Source: Hyperoplus lanceolatus (taxonomy: Eukaryota > Chordata > Actinopteri > Uranoscopiformes > Ammodytidae). Taken from it: a DNA stretch of 64,000 nt. How positions within the stretch are numbered: the stretch's first letter is position 1; each line of letters opens with the position of its first letter. Shown here piece by piece: positions 1 through 11,668 of the stretch. The notes under the pieces are model-generated. The model saw only the letters and a program-made list of their open reading frames with translations, made no database searches and had not been told where the DNA came from. The DNA is taken from NCBI GenBank assembly GCA_026929865.2, contig CM049405.1:22888001-22952000 (forward strand). The letters run 5' to 3'. The translations under genes were made by a program, and so were the position numbers.

Positions 1-2
1 AT

Positions 3-1355
3 GGGCCCACCACTCATCGGAGGAACCGCTGGGGTCGGGTGCGCTGCCTGCAGGGTGGCAGTGAAGGGCGGGGACCACGACGGACCAGACCCGGGCGGCA
101 GAGGCTGGCTTTGGGGACGTGAAACGTCACCTCGCTGTGGGGGAAGGAGCCGGAACTGGTGCGGGAGGTGGAGCGCTACCAATTAGATCTGGTGGGGCTT
201 ACCTCCACGCACAGTCTTGGCTCTGGAACCGTACTTCTGGACAGGGGTTGGACTCTATTCTTCTCTGGAGTTGCCCAAGGTGTGAGGCGCCGGGCCGGTG
301 TGGGGATACTCACGAGCCCCCGGCTGGGCGCTACTACGTTGGAGTTTACCCCGGTGGACGAGAGGGTCACCTCCCTACGCCTCCGGGTTGTGGGGGGGAA
401 GACTCTGACTGTTGTTTGTGCGTATGCACCAAACAGCAGTTCGGAGTATTCGGCCTTCTTGGAGACCCTGAACGGAGTCCTGCATGGGGCTCCGGTAGGG
501 GACTCCATAGTTCTGCTGGGAGACTTTAACGCGCACGTGGGCAATGATGGAGACACCTGGAAAGGCGTGATTGGGAGGAACGGCCTCCCTGATCTGAACC
601 CGAGTGGTCGTTTGTTGTTAGACTTCTGTGCTGGCCATGGTTTGTCTATAACAAACACCATGTTCGAACATAAGGATGCTCATAAGTGTACATGGTACCA
701 GAGCGCCCTAGGCCGAAGGTCGATGATCGATTTCGTGATCGTATCATCTGATCTGAGGCCGCATGTTTCGGACACTCAGGTGAAGAGAGGGGCGGAGCTG
801 TCAACTGATCACCATCTGGTTGTGAGTTGGGTCAAAGGGTGGGGGAAGACTCTGGACAGACCTGGTAAGCCCAAACGGGTAGTGCGGGTGAACTGGGAAC
901 GTCTAGCGGAGGCCCCTGTTCAAGAGATCTTTAATTCGCACCTCCTGCAGAGCTTTTCTAGCATCCCTGTGAAGGTTGGGTTCATTGAACCCGAGTGGTC
1001 GATGTTCAAAACTTCCATTGCTGAAGCCGCGGCGGGCAGCTGTGGTCTCAAGGTCTTAGGTGCCTCAAGGGGCGGTAACCCTCGAACGCCGTGGTGGACC
1101 TCGGTGGTCAGGGAAGCCGTCCGACTGAAGAAGGAGTGCTTCCGGGATATGTTATCTCGGGGGACTCCTGAGGCAGTCGCAAGGTACCGACAGGCCCGAA
1201 GGGCTGCAGCTTCTGCCGTGTCAGAGGCAAAGCAGCGGGTGTGGGAGAAGTTCGGAGAAACCATGGAGAAGGACTTTCGGTTGGCAGTGTTTCTGGAAGA
1301 CCGTCCGGCACCTCAGGAGGGGGAAGCGGGGAACCATCCAAGCTGTGTACAGTAA
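3..1355 (+). pseudogene. LINE endonuclease region, broken by one nonsense codon and a frameshift
   Basis: In frame 3, the leader and the start of the endonuclease run from the window edge. A TGA at 120-122 replaces the tryptophan expected in the usual GTWNVTSL block. The rest stays open to 1355 and contains a GDFNAHVG catalytic block, an ITNTMFEHK stretch, RSMIDFV and the terminal TDHHLVVSW, all expected of an exonuclease-endonuclease-phosphatase nuclease that nicks target DNA. Around 1285-1300 the frame is lost: the reading continues in frame 1 through [10 protein letters not shown] toward the reverse transcriptase. The copy cannot make a full polyprotein. Confidence 0.85.
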
Positions 1356-2853
1356 GGATGGGACGCTGTTGACCTCAACTGAGGAGGTAGTCGGTCGGTG
1401 GAAAGAGCACTTTGAGGAACTCCTGAATCCGACTAACACGCCCTCTATGTTGGAGGCAGAGCTGGAGGCTGATGGGGGATCATCGTCAATTTCCCTGGTG
1501 GAAGTCACTGAGGTAGTCAAACAACTCCACAGTGGCAAAGCCCCGGGGGTTGATGAGATCCGTCCAGAAATGCTGATAGCAATGGGTGTGGAAGGGCTGT
1601 CTTGGATGACACGCCTCTTCAACATTGCGTGGAGGTCGGGTACAGTGCCGAAGGAGTGGCAGACCGGGGTGGTGGTTCCTATTTTTAAAAAGGGGGACCA
1701 GAGAGTGTGTTCCAACTACCGGGGTATCACACTTCTCAGCCTTCCCGGCAAAGTCTACTCCAAGGTGCTGGAAAGGAGGGTTCGGCCGATAGTCGAACCT
1801 CAGATTGAAGAGGAACAATGCGGATTCCGTCCTGGCCGTGGAACAACGGACCAGCTCTTCACTCTCGCAAGGATCCTAGAGGGAGCTTGAAGCGAGAGCT
1901 GTGTACGGGTTCTCGGTAGTAAGTCAGACTCGTTTCCGGTGGGGGTTGGCCTCCGCCAGGGCTGCGCTTTATCACCAATCCTGTTTGTGATATTTATGGA
2001 CAGGATATCAAGGCGTAGTCGTGGTGGGGAGCGGTTGCAGTTTGGTGGTCTGAAGATCTCATCTCTGCTGTTTGCGGATGATGTGGTTCTGATGGCATCA
2101 TCGGCCTGTGACCTTCAGCTCTCATTGGATCGGTTTGCAGCCGAGTGTGAAGCGGTTGGGATGAGGATCAGCACCTCTAAATCGGAGGCCATGGTGCTCC
2201 GCAGGAAACCGATGGATTGTCTATTACAGGTAGGGAATGAGTCCTTACCCCAAGTGAAGGAGTTCAAGTACCTCGGGGTCTTGTTTGCGAGTGAGGGAAC
2301 AATGGAGGTGAGATTGGCTAGGATCGGAGCAGCAGGGGGGTTTTGCACTCGCTTACCGCACTGTTGTGACGAAAAGAGAGCTGAGTCGTAAGGCAAAGCT
2401 TTGATCTACCGGGCGATCTTTGTTCCTACCCTCACCTATGGTCATGAAGGCTGGGTAATGACCGAAAGAACGAGATCGCGGGTACAAGCGGCCAAAATGG
2501 GCTTTCTCAGGAGGGTGGCTGGCGTCTCCCTTAGAGATAGGGTGAGAAGCTCAGTCATTCGTGAGGAACTCGGGGCAGAGCCGCTACTCCTTTGCGTTGA
2601 AAGGAGCCAGTTGAGGTGGTTCGGGCATCTGGTAAGGATGCCCCCAGGGCGCCTCCCTAGGGAGGTGTTCCAGGAGCGTCCAGCTGGGAGGAGGCCTCGG
2701 GGAAGACCCAGGACTAGGTGGAGAGATTATATTTCCACGCTGGCCTGGGAATGCCTCGGGATCCCCCAGTCAGAGCTGGTTGAGGTGGCCCGGGAAAGAG
2801 AAGTTTGGGGTTCCCTGCTCAAGCTGCTGCCTCCGCGACCCGATTTCGGATGA
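1345..2853 (+). pseudogene. LINE reverse transcriptase region with internal deletion removing motif A
   Basis: Fingers-domain motifs are present at 1345-1890 (GKAPGVDEIRPE, FKKGD, NYRGITLLS, CGFRPGRGT). The sequence then jumps at about 1888-1925 straight to VGLRQGCALSPILF (motif B), and FADDVVLM (motif C) follows. The stretch that should hold motif A, with the first catalytic aspartate, is missing, probably by an in-element deletion. Further frameshifts near 2330 and 2395 split the thumb and C-terminal region (2401-2853: LTYGHEGWVMTE, then the RRPRGRPRTRWRD block). The enzyme is dead by sequence. Confidence 0.85.
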
Positions 2854-2860
2854 GCGGTTG

Positions 2861-2880
2861 AAGATGATGATGATGATGAT
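2861..2880 (+). repeat. GAT microsatellite tail of the RTE-like LINE
   Basis: About six GAT/ATG units directly after the LINE coding end mark the 3' terminus of the retrotransposon. The next bases (GTGAGC...) belong to the host DNA transposon. Confidence 0.75.
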
Positions 2881-3568
2881 GTGAGCACCGCTCTGTTTAT
2901 TGTGTGGTGTTTTTCCTCGTCAATAAATTAATCAGTTGGTTACACTGTGTCCCATAGTCACGTAGCTGCCGCAGCCAGCACTGTTCGCTCACTGTCTCTA
3001 TGAGTTGCGCCGAGCCGTCTCTGTGTGTTTACGCCATAGATAGTAGTAAATACACGCTCACAACAACACGGGGGAATAAATAAAGAAGCGGCTGGTTTGA
3101 ATCATTTCCGCCGTTTGTAGTCACCTCGGCTAGAGTGAAGAGAGTTTTGGCGAAAATGTGAGCGCGGCACTGTTTATTGTGTGGTGTTTTTCCTCGTCAT
3201 TAAATGAATCAGTTGGCTACACTGTGTCCCACTGCTACGATGTCACGTAGCTGCCGCAGCCAGTGCTGTTCGCTCACTGTCTCCATCAGTTGCACCGAGC
3301 CGTCTCTGTGCTCACAACACGGGGGAATAAATAAAGAAGCAGCTGGTTTGACCAAGCAAAAACAAGAGACCGCTGGCTTGACCACATTGTTCCACAGCCC
3401 GATAGTTTGACCCACATTCTGGCGGCGGCTATCGCAGTCCAGCCTAAACCCCGCCCTACCAGTAAGGGTAGGGTCGGCGGTGGAAACAACACCAAGATTC
3501 TTAAAAGTGAGCTGTCCCGCTCTGAGCCGCTCCAATCCGACCCGCTCTACTCGGTGGAAACGAGGCAT
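2881..3568 (-). mobile_element. TIR DNA-transposon copy (non-autonomous), with internal tandem duplication
   Basis: The right end, at 3551-3568, is CTCGGTGGAAACGAGGCAT. The same family lies inverted at 13256-14909, where both ends are visible. Two partly overlapping units, about 2881-3100 and 3150-3350, repeat the same segment (TTTATTGTGTGGTG, then GCTGCCGCAGCCAG, then CTCACAACA), so this copy contains an internal duplication of about 270 bp. No coding capacity is seen. The left part was displaced by the LINE and lies upstream of the window or is lost. Superfamily is uncertain. The strand given is relative to the copy at 13256-14909. Confidence 0.7.
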
Positions 3569-5204
3569 GAAACGCCCATCTCCTCCGCAGTAAACGACGG
3601 TGCCCGCTTGTTTCTTTTGCTGCTGCTTTCTTCCATTCTCACATCACATGTGTGTGCCTATATCCACGGGGTATATATGCGCTAATGGGCTTGATTACTA
3701 CTTTGATACACTTGTTGCCACACACACCCGCACCCACACACCCCCCCACACACACGATATATGCGTAGCCTAATTCCACCTGTGAGGGGGAGATCACGGG
3801 GCGCTGTGTGTGACTTATGCGCTGATAAAGAGGTGGGTGATCGATTCGCCTGGCATCGATTTATTCAGTTTCAGCACGACCGCGGTGGACAGCTCCCACT
3901 AAAGAGCTTCTTTCGCTTCAATTTACGCGTTCTCCAAAGATGGCACTTAAGAAGCCATCTGGGAAACACTCGTATCTTAGCGCTCCTTCTTAGGCAAACC
4001 CTTCTTTCGACCCTTCTTTGGTCCCAAAGAACGATCGAATCTGGGAAACGCGGCCAGTGTGTGTTCATTGCACAAGACAGTGCAACAGTTTGGTTTATTG
4101 ATGTGTTTTAATGGAAAGAATGGAGCTCTATGGGGCAGAACAATGAGATATGGCGGGCTTTGGATACACAGACACATGCAAATGCTCAATATATGAGAAA
4201 TCAGTTTTACTGTTGTTACTGAAAGCAATTAAATACAAGTGAAATGTCAAGATGAAGGTCACACTTATGACTGAAATATGTAGTCAGGGAAGAAGAACAA
4301 TGCGTATAATCCAGTTGGCTGCGGGACAACATACTGCAAGAATCCATCTCTGCTGTCTCCCCTTCTCTGTCATTCTGCCAGCCTAACGCTTTCCAAAAAG
4401 TATGATGTATCACGAAAGCAGTTCTTATTTGGAAAAATGATTTTTGCATTACGTGGGGAATTTGTCCATAGCTCTGTGTCGTTTTTTATGTAAGAGCAGA
4501 CCTGAAAGCTGAATACAATGAAAACAGGATTTTTAATGCGTCCTCACTGTAACCTGCCCGTGCTCTGTATTAATTTCCCCTCACTTCATTTCCTAAAGCA
4601 ATCACACAAAGGTGACGTCCCCCAGGAGCAACAGCGGTATGAATGAAGAGGTAGATGGTGGTGGTGGGCCCATAAAAGACCCATTCTGTTTTGGGCTGGC
4701 AGCGAGGGAGCGCTCAAGCCAAGTCAAGTTTCGCTTTGGATATCTTGACGTCTTTTTCATGGTGGATTAGGAGATCTGGATGAGAGATGTGAGGGTGTGA
4801 AAGACCGTGGCCATTATCTGGGAACTCTTGCTGAGGTCACATGGTTTGGAAAAACAGCTGCATCTGAAGAAAACTGCGGCTAATGCTGCACGTGAGAAGG
4901 GGGTTTCAACATCTGTTTGTTGTCATGAACTCAGTCGGCTTGGATTTAGGTTGTCGGGATGTGTTATTTCTGTATATATGAGAAAAGCACATTTAAGGCA
5001 CATTCTCTCGCTAGGAAAAAACGTTGTATTCCATGCAAGACCACCGCAAACATAAATGATTCATGCATTAACAAGGCTGTAGAGTGGAATCTGTTTGGAT
5101 GTGGCTTGTTATATTTGCATATAACAGCTGCCACAGATTCAAGGGCGTACGTTTTTTGCTCACAACACATTAAGCTGGGAGAACATTTCGAGTGTCATAC
5201 AATT
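3569..5204. other. Gene-free stretch
   Basis: No exon with splice sites, RNA gene or terminal repeats was recognised. There is a short CA/C-rich patch near 3718-3755. The open frames here are short and lack recognisable domains. Confidence 0.5.
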
Positions 5205-5735
5205 AATTTCCTGCATTCCGGTGAATTTATACGCGACACTTAGTGCCGTTTCTGCATTAATGTATAGTGAAGATGTATTTAATTCTGTGAAGGAAAAAAG
5301 ACAGCATTTCAGGTTCCTGGTGACACAAATATTATGGTATATAATGCAGTGAGAATCTCAGGCATTCTGTATGGTTTTCAAATATTTGTTCTCCTGTATT
5401 GTTCAAACGTTCTGCACATTCAAATTATATCACATAGATTGCGATGTTTTTTTTAGTAATCATGTATCTCAACAACACATCTATGAGAGAATGAGACCAT
5501 GGTGGGAGGTCAGCAAGGATAAGACGGTATACGGTCCACTTTAGAGGTGCCTGAAATGGTTGGGAAATATAAAGTTACAGCTAAGAAGGATACATGTTTT
5601 CACCCCCTGAACTGTTACTTAACTTATTTTGGGAGAAGGGGGCTGTCTTTCATATTTTTTGGAGTGGGACAAATATTCTTAATATTGAGGGTGACATATC
5701 CCCTGCCTCCCCATCGATATCCATGCCTACTCACA
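5205..5735 (+). repeat. Interspersed repeat, copy 1
   Basis: Matches 6515-6835 in the same orientation with many indels. Shared blocks are 'cctgcattc', 'acggtccactt', 'ctgaactgtta' and 'aatattgagggtgacatatc'. Probably two copies of one fish repeat. No termini or coding region identified. Confidence 0.6.
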
Positions 5736-6514
5736 TATATTCATTCCCAGTTTGTTTTTACAGTTACAAAGATTGTAAAATATTTTTTCTCTGAAAGCCA
5801 CGCAAACAAAAGAAAAAATCCCAGAACCTGAAATTCAGCTAAACTCAACACCCACTTTTTTCTAGATCCCCCTCTCAGTCCTTGTTGCATCAGACCCTTG
5901 TTCAAATCCTTCTAATACAGCTTGAAAAATGCCAAAAAGTGATCTTAAAAATAAAAAGATGTCCCTTTTCAGCAGATATGTGTCCAGTTGGCTACCATAC
6001 AGCAATGCCTTCTGCAATGTTTCCCGCCCACTATACTCCCCTGGCTTTGGCCCCGCACGGCCTCTCGCACCACTTCTCTTCTCTGATCCCTCTCTCCCCC
6101 TCTTTTTCTCATCCCTGTCCTCATCCGTTCATTCTCCCACATCCTCTTGGAGTCTTCTGCTGGTCTCATGCTCATGACTCATCGTCCCACATGGAAAAGA
6201 TTTCTCTGTGGATGTGCGAGGGAGCTTTTACTGCTGCTAATGCACATTTAAACTACACCCCCCTCCAAGTTGGTTGCAAAAGGAAAACTGTGAGAAATTT
6301 TTTTTCTCCAAATGTTGCTACTTTAGACAAAAGTTTCGTAAACTTGTCTCTGATGCATTTTATGATCTGATAATAGGGAGCAGTGTGTGTCATGTCGTAC
6401 AACTGAGATAACATAACATGTAAGTGGAGACTGCCCCCTACTGGTTCATACCCTTACTTATGTAACCTCCCCCTCCACCCAAAGCATTACGTCTAAAAGT
6501 TAAACCCATTAACC
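5736..6514. other. Pyrimidine-rich gene-free stretch
   Basis: The open frame at 5882-6370 follows a C/T-rich run near 6055-6160 and shows no domain. Nothing else supported. Confidence 0.4.
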
Positions 6515-6835
6515 CATACAGTACAATTCCTGCATTCTGTTGATTTTTTTTCTGCACCAATTTGTGCCTTTTCTCAATCAATGTATGGTGGAAATGTCTT
6601 TATGTAATCGGAGATCAAGAGAGTCACTGCTATGGTTAAGGTTAGATGGTACGGTCCACTTAAGGGGTGTCTCAAATCATTGAGATATATACAGTCACAT
6701 GAATAGAGGATTTATCAATGTGTTGACCCTCTGAGCTGTTAAGGGAAGAGGGGATGATGTGCTTGAGGGGACCAAAATGTTCCTAATATTGAGGGGGTCA
6801 GGGACATATCCCCTGCGTCCCCCAAATTCAATCTA
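6515..6835 (+). repeat. Interspersed repeat, copy 2
   Basis: Direct, diverged copy of the repeat at 5205-5735. Shared blocks include 'acggtccactta' (6651) and 'taatattgaggggg' with 'acatatcccctgc' (about 6785-6820). Confidence 0.6.
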
Positions 6836-7263
6836 TGACTATGGTTAAACCCCTCCTGCTATCCCCTTTGGAGGGGCTATGAGGATCTACACCACCTCAT
6901 TTAGACACTGTCAGAACTGCTGAGCTGTTATCAAAATACTTGAGAGCATTTCCAGTCTCAAACAGACTACATACATTTTTTTTTGCATGTTCCACTAAAT
7001 TTCAGAATAACATATAATGGATGTTCAATGTGTACATACATATCCATGGTGTGATGTTTTTGTGTGTAATGCACATTGAAAACCAGTGTGCTGTAAATGT
7101 GTACCACCCTTGCTGTCCTCTATAACATAATGTCAGTGGCATTTGCTATGATGCAAGGCAGAAGTCACCTTTGACCCCTCTGGAAAATATGACCTCACCA
7201 ACAAGAGCCCCCAGCTCTTTGGGAGCAGCTGTGCTAGTTCAATGACTCAGTTGAATTCAGTTG

Positions 7264-7520
7264 CATTCAGTTGAATGCTGCGTTCCTTTATCCTCGGAAG
7301 AAGGAGATTTCCGACTAGGTAGTTCCGAGTTCCGACCTGTCTGTGTTCCAGTGCATCTGCTCGCGAAAGTATGGACGCCTAAAACCTTTCTCGTCCAAAT
7401 AACTAAACGTTAGGCTCTAACAAGTTACTGTTGCCAGGTACCGGTAGATTCATAGACTACAATATGTAGTGAAGTCGGAAATTTCCGAGTTCCCTGTCCA
7501 ACTGGAAGGCACCATCAAAA
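7264..7520. repeat. Probable miniature DNA element with CGGAAAT-type inverted subterminal repeats
   Basis: Opens with 'gcgttcctttatcctcgg' and ends with 'ggaaatttccgagttccc' and 'ccaactggaaggca', so similar CGGAA-rich blocks face each other around a loop of about 150 bp. This resembles a common fish miniature element. Exact ends and target duplication were not resolved. Confidence 0.45.
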
Positions 7521-8411
7521 GTCGGCTCATGACACACGTGATGACCAAACGTGATGCGATTGGTTGGCTAATCCAGAGTGGCACTGGGCAGATCCAATAG
7601 TTTTAAACTTCGACAGCCACCCGCCTCCAAGTGAGTGAATGTTTGCCAATTACAGCACTTCCAGACCTTCTGTACAAATGAAATGAAGTACTATGGTCTG
7701 GTTGGACCAGGCTAGTGGCTCACTGCAAAAAAATAAAAACGTTGGTTGTATCAATCAGACAAACTGGTCATCTCATCCACTTCAATGCAGCAGGTCGGAG
7801 TGGAAACATGTGAAGGACAAAGACCTCTGAAATGTGTGTGCAGCTGCAGGGAAACTCGGCAAAGGGCTTGACTGATTTGACATGCCGGCAACTATTTTTG
7901 AGACAACGGCTGTAGTTTATTACAGAACAGTAATGAACAACACCTTTTTCGTCCTGGTATTTCACGGTACAAAACCATATTGACCATTGAAAAATTTCAT
8001 CAAAGCTCCGGCACAAGTGTTGTTGATGAATTCTCGGCTAGTGTTACCACTTTTACAGTTGAACTCTCTAGACATGGTCACAACCTTTAACCTTTACTAA
8101 AGCATATGCCTCTATGGGGCACCTTACATTCAGACTTGAATACAGGTCACACGCACATGAGACAAACAGCAAAGATCACCATGAATAAAAGTCTAAGACC
8201 TCACTGGCCTCCTTCATTAAACCAACTTGTGACTGTTAAACTTGTTGCTGGATCCACACAGCAGCACAATTGCTAAGAGCCCGTTCTGGAAATACAGTGT
8301 GATCTTGTGCCCTCACTTCAAAGTGTTGCCCTAGCTGGTTTACAACACTGCCTTGACATTTTGTATGTTGAGTATCATATGAACCTGTAAAACTGTGTTG
8401 GTTACTCACTA
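7521..8411. other. Gene-free stretch
   Basis: No supported exon, RNA gene or mobile-element terminus seen. Confidence 0.4.
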
Positions 8412-8600
8412 TTAAAGGTGGAGTCAGAGAGTCTGGAGAATACTTAATACAAAATCAATTATTGTCAAAATCAGTGAATATCTCCTCACAACCTGTCTGT
8501 GTGTGCGCTGAAAAAAAATCCAGTGTTAAAACACAGACTAGGCTATGTTTGTTTTCATACCAACCTAAGCTGTGTATTAACATCAGACATTAATTCGCGA
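8412..8600 (+). mobile_element. TTAA-flanked miniature element with AGGTGGAGTC end (partial, uninterrupted copy)
   Basis: TTAA at 8412-8415 is followed by AGGTGGAGTC and the family interior ('tcaaaatcagtgaatatctcctc', then 'ctaagctgtgtattaacatc'). The same family is seen at 11376-11668 and 61990-62630. The right end is degraded. It keeps the intact TTAA at 8577-8580 that is occupied by another element in the 62-kb copy. TTAA targeting with an AGG start suggests a Kolobok- or piggyBac-type relative. Confidence 0.6.
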
Positions 8601-9028
8601 ACACACAGTACTGTAACTTGGTAATAATAAGTGATGCGTTACTGCCAACAAGTTATAACATATAGACCGTGACCATAAATAATGGACAATTATAGAAATG
8701 GATAAAGAAAGGTTCAAATAAATAAAAATAGTCTAAACATGTAGATGTAAAGAAATAAATGTAATATGATTTAGAAATTAATTCATTTATATAATTCTTT
8801 ATTATCAACATTTATTTAGCAATCATTGATTTATGTCTGCTGATTGTTGAATAACAGCCATAGATCCATGTAAGTATTGATATACAACTAATTACACATC
8901 TTTGTATTTAAGTATTAAGGTCTAATTTATGACATCTATAGTTGTTTTTTCATTTTGTCAGAGAGACTGAACAGACACAAGTATTTAAACAAGTTAAAAC
9001 TGCAAATCCTCAATGTCAGGATATGTTC
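8601..9028. other. AT-rich gene-free stretch
   Basis: Strongly AT-rich DNA with no feature recognised. Confidence 0.4.
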
Positions 9029-9029
9029 A

Positions 9030-9101
9030 GCCCGTACGGGCATTGAACCCGTGACCTTGGCGTTATTAGCACTAGACTCTAACCAACTGAGCTAACCGGC
9101 C
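9030..9101 (-). tRNA. tRNA-Ile (anticodon AAU), gene or recent pseudogene
   Basis: On the minus strand the cloverleaf starts GGCCGGTTAGCTCAGTTGG, with a typical D arm and A box. The anticodon loop is CTAATAA (anticodon AAT). The T arm is perfectly paired around TTCAATG and forms a good B box. Oddities are a mismatch in the anticodon stem (A28-C42), a G-U closing pair at the acceptor end, and a G rather than A at the discriminator position. A T-run that could stop RNA polymerase III lies about 25-30 bases downstream. These changes leave open a pseudogene. No SINE body is evident next to it. Confidence 0.65.
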
Positions 9102-10181
9102 ATGAATAGCCAAAGGACTGACGTGCAAAAAAAAATGTGACTGACTTAGTCGCCTAATATAGTAACCAGACATACAAAGTGATTGATAGTGCACTTTCAC
9201 CCTCACACATTTCGTTTTAAATATGTGCAGGCCAGTCTGAATACACTTAGATATAACAAGTTGTTGTTATTTTTGCATCGGACATAAACAGATTGAGGTT
9301 GACAGTTAAGATATATTCTTGCTGACGTATCATAGACTTAGAAACTTCAGCTCAGTATTTCATCAGGCCAATGCATGTGTGTGGCTGTACATGCACAGAA
9401 TAAGTATGGGCGTGACAGACTAGAGGTCAGCGGGAACACAGAAGAGTGATCGGGGTCGGTTCCCTTCTCACACACTCACACTTGTGCTGACTGACTTTGG
9501 CACGCAGCTCTGTCTTGAGGCCAACACATGACAACATGCCTGGACAAGGGTTTGAGTCTACACGTGCCAAGGCATACTGTGACATTTCTATGTAAGGGTG
9601 GGCGCAATATTAATAAGTTACATCCATACAATACATTACTTGGATGAGAAATAAAGCCATATGGAATGAGCATTAAAGTAGGCTAAAACATAGATCAACA
9701 ATCTCCATTTCCCTATAACAAGAAGCAGCCTTGAAATAGACTGAATCTGTCAGCCATGTGCCACTTCAAAACAATGCAAACCATGTCATGAAATAAATTA
9801 GTTGCACAAACAGGCAACCAAAGGGCCTGGTCAACGTGGTTTCACAAGAAATATCCCTTCAAATGTCTGCCACTTCCTATTATCTCAAACTACATCGTGG
9901 ATCAAATAGCATCAAAGCAAAACAGTTGCATTTGTTTCATATTCTTCTTCAGAACAGGATGCAGAAGGGACTGGAATTTGAAAAAATATAAAAAAGACTT
10001 CTATTGAGTAACAATAATGAACAGCCAGATATGCCATATTAAACTAAAGGTTATACATTATTTAACATTTTTAATTTTGAGCCTTTTTGCCTTATTCTCC
10101 TGCTCAAGAAAAGGTGACAGAAGCCGTTCCAGTAACTGTGCATGCATTTTTGATATAGAAATAGGCAAAGTTTGCTCATCC
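9102..10181. other. Gene-free stretch
   Basis: Ordinary AT-rich sequence. No exon, repeat terminus or RNA gene supported. Confidence 0.4.
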
Positions 10182-10519
10182 AGGTTAGTTTAGCTCAAAT
10201 AATGGTGGTCAAGAGGAGCAGCTCAAAAGATAAACTTTACAACATCACTAAAAAGTCCTGTGTGCTTGTTGGGACTTGTTCATTTATCAAGTTATGCTCT
10301 ACAGTATATGGTTACACGTTTTGTCATTTTAAAATTATATACAGTACATACGTAAACGTCACAGGCACTTCCTGGTTCCCTTTGTATTTTGTTTTTAAAT
10401 GACATAACGTGGTATTTAAATAAGTCCGAACAAGCACACAGGAGTGTTTAGAGATGTTGTAAAGTTTATCTTTTGACATGCTCCCCTTGACTACCAGTGT
10501 TTGAGCTTAGCTAACATCC
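10182..10519. mobile_element. Foldback element: long inverted repeat with arms of about 100 bp
   Basis: Left arm 10182-10283 and right arm 10418-10519 are imperfect reverse complements. For example, 'aaagataaactttacaaca' in the left arm matches in inverted form near 10457-10480, and 'ctgtgtgcttgtt' matches 'aacaagcacacag'. The loop is about 135 bp. The structure suits a miniature TIR transposon or a hairpin. No clear target duplication was found. Confidence 0.6.
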
Positions 10520-11019
10520 CAACATATTTTCCCACTGAGCCGAGAGAACATTGATAATGAAAATCTGTAAAGCAAGTTTAAATATTGAAATAGATTGGCT
10601 TTGCACATTAAAGAGATGCAACTGAGTGGATTTAGTCATGCTACAGAAAGGAATGTTTGTGTACTCAAAGGCTTGAGTTACTGCAGCTCCTTTAATCTTC
10701 CAAAGCAAATGTCACCATTTTACATGTGGAGTAATAGATTCTGATCGTTTTTCTCTATTGCCACGTTACCTGGTGGTCTAACATGGCTATAACTGGAGCA
10801 GTGACATGCTTCCTCATTCATTATGTTCTGCCCCATGTTAATTGTTAATGCCAAGCATTAAGGAAAAGGAAAAACATATTTTCATCATTAAGGCCAAATA
10901 CAGTACAACTCTAGATTCATTATCTGTGATTGAACACAGCCTGCTCTGTGAAGACCAAACTGAAACAAAAACCTTGAATGAATGAAACAAAGAAATACTC
11001 AATTAGAAACAGCAAAATA

Positions 11020-11025
11020 TTTATT
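11020..11025 (-). terminator. cops8: Putative poly(A) signal of cops8
   Basis: AATAAA on the minus strand about 845 bp after the cops8 stop. No other AATAAA was found between the stop and this site. If used, the 3' UTR contains the miniature element at 11376-11668. Confidence 0.45.
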
Positions 11026-11375
11026 CACCAGTCAAAACATTAACTTCAAAGTATGAGGTCTGAAATCCACACGGTGAAGCATGCACGCCAAGACTTATGG
11101 TACCTGACAACTTTGTTTCAAGGCAACCTTCAAGTACTTAAGCAGAATGGATGTACTGTACATACTAGGTTGTGTATTTCTCTTGTGTGGGAAGGGTTTG
11201 TTTGTTAGGTTAGCAATGAAAACATACTGACAGGGATGGCAAACATATGTCCTGTGAAATGAGACCAAATTCTATACATCAGGTGGGTTGCAGAGAGAGA
11301 CAGAGGGAGAGAGAGAGAGAGAGAACAAAAAAGAATACAATACATCGTATCTGAAAGATGACAATTTTACATATG

Positions 11376-11668
11376 TGAATTAAAGGTGGAGTCCGCAATT
11401 ATGGAGAATGATTGTCGTCAAAATATTTTTTTGTCAAAATCAGTAAATATCTCCTCTCCCTAGTGTGTGTGCACTGAAAGTAAAATAAATACAGTGTTTA
11501 TACACATCCCAGGCTCTGCAAAGAGGCATGTTGCTAGACCCCTTTGTTTACATACCATTTGCTTACATACCAGTGTAAAGGGCCTAGGCTGTGTAACAAC
11601 ACTTATTTTGAAATACAAAGTGATTTTGACAACGAGCGTTCTCCAGAATCGCTGACTCCAACTTCAAT
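11376..11668 (+). mobile_element. TTAA-type miniature element, both ends present
   Basis: Left end: TTAA at about 11380-11383 followed by AGGTGGAGTC, 'cgcaatt' and 'tggagaat'. Right end, inverted: 'gttctccagaatcgctgact' then 'ccaacttcaa'. The inverted ends agree over about 28 bp. The right target site appears mutated from TTAA. The element lies in the likely cops8 3' UTR. Confidence 0.65.

Larger units (their letters stand above)
1..2880 (+). mobile_element. RTE-like non-LTR retrotransposon (LINE), 5' end outside the window, decayed
   Basis: One long LINE copy. It reads 5' leader, apurinic-type endonuclease, reverse transcriptase, then a C-terminal stretch with RWFGHLVRMPPGRLPRE and an arginine-rich RRPRGRPRTRWRDY block. 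It ends in a short GAT microsatellite at about 2861-2880, the kind of 3' end typical of RTE-type elements. The product resembles the endonuclease/reverse-transcriptase polyproteins often annotated as 'craniofacial development protein 2-like' in fish. It appears inserted into a DNA transposon whose 3' part resumes at 2881. Clade assignment (RTE versus a related Rex-type group) rests on motifs and tail only. Confidence 0.85.

Noticed and set aside
176-661. Long minus-strand frames in the first 2 kb
   Set aside because: Antisense shadows of the LINE endonuclease and reverse transcriptase.
5882-6370. 162-residue plus-strand open frame
   Set aside because: It crosses a C/T-rich run, has no domain, no codon-use signal and no splice or promoter context.
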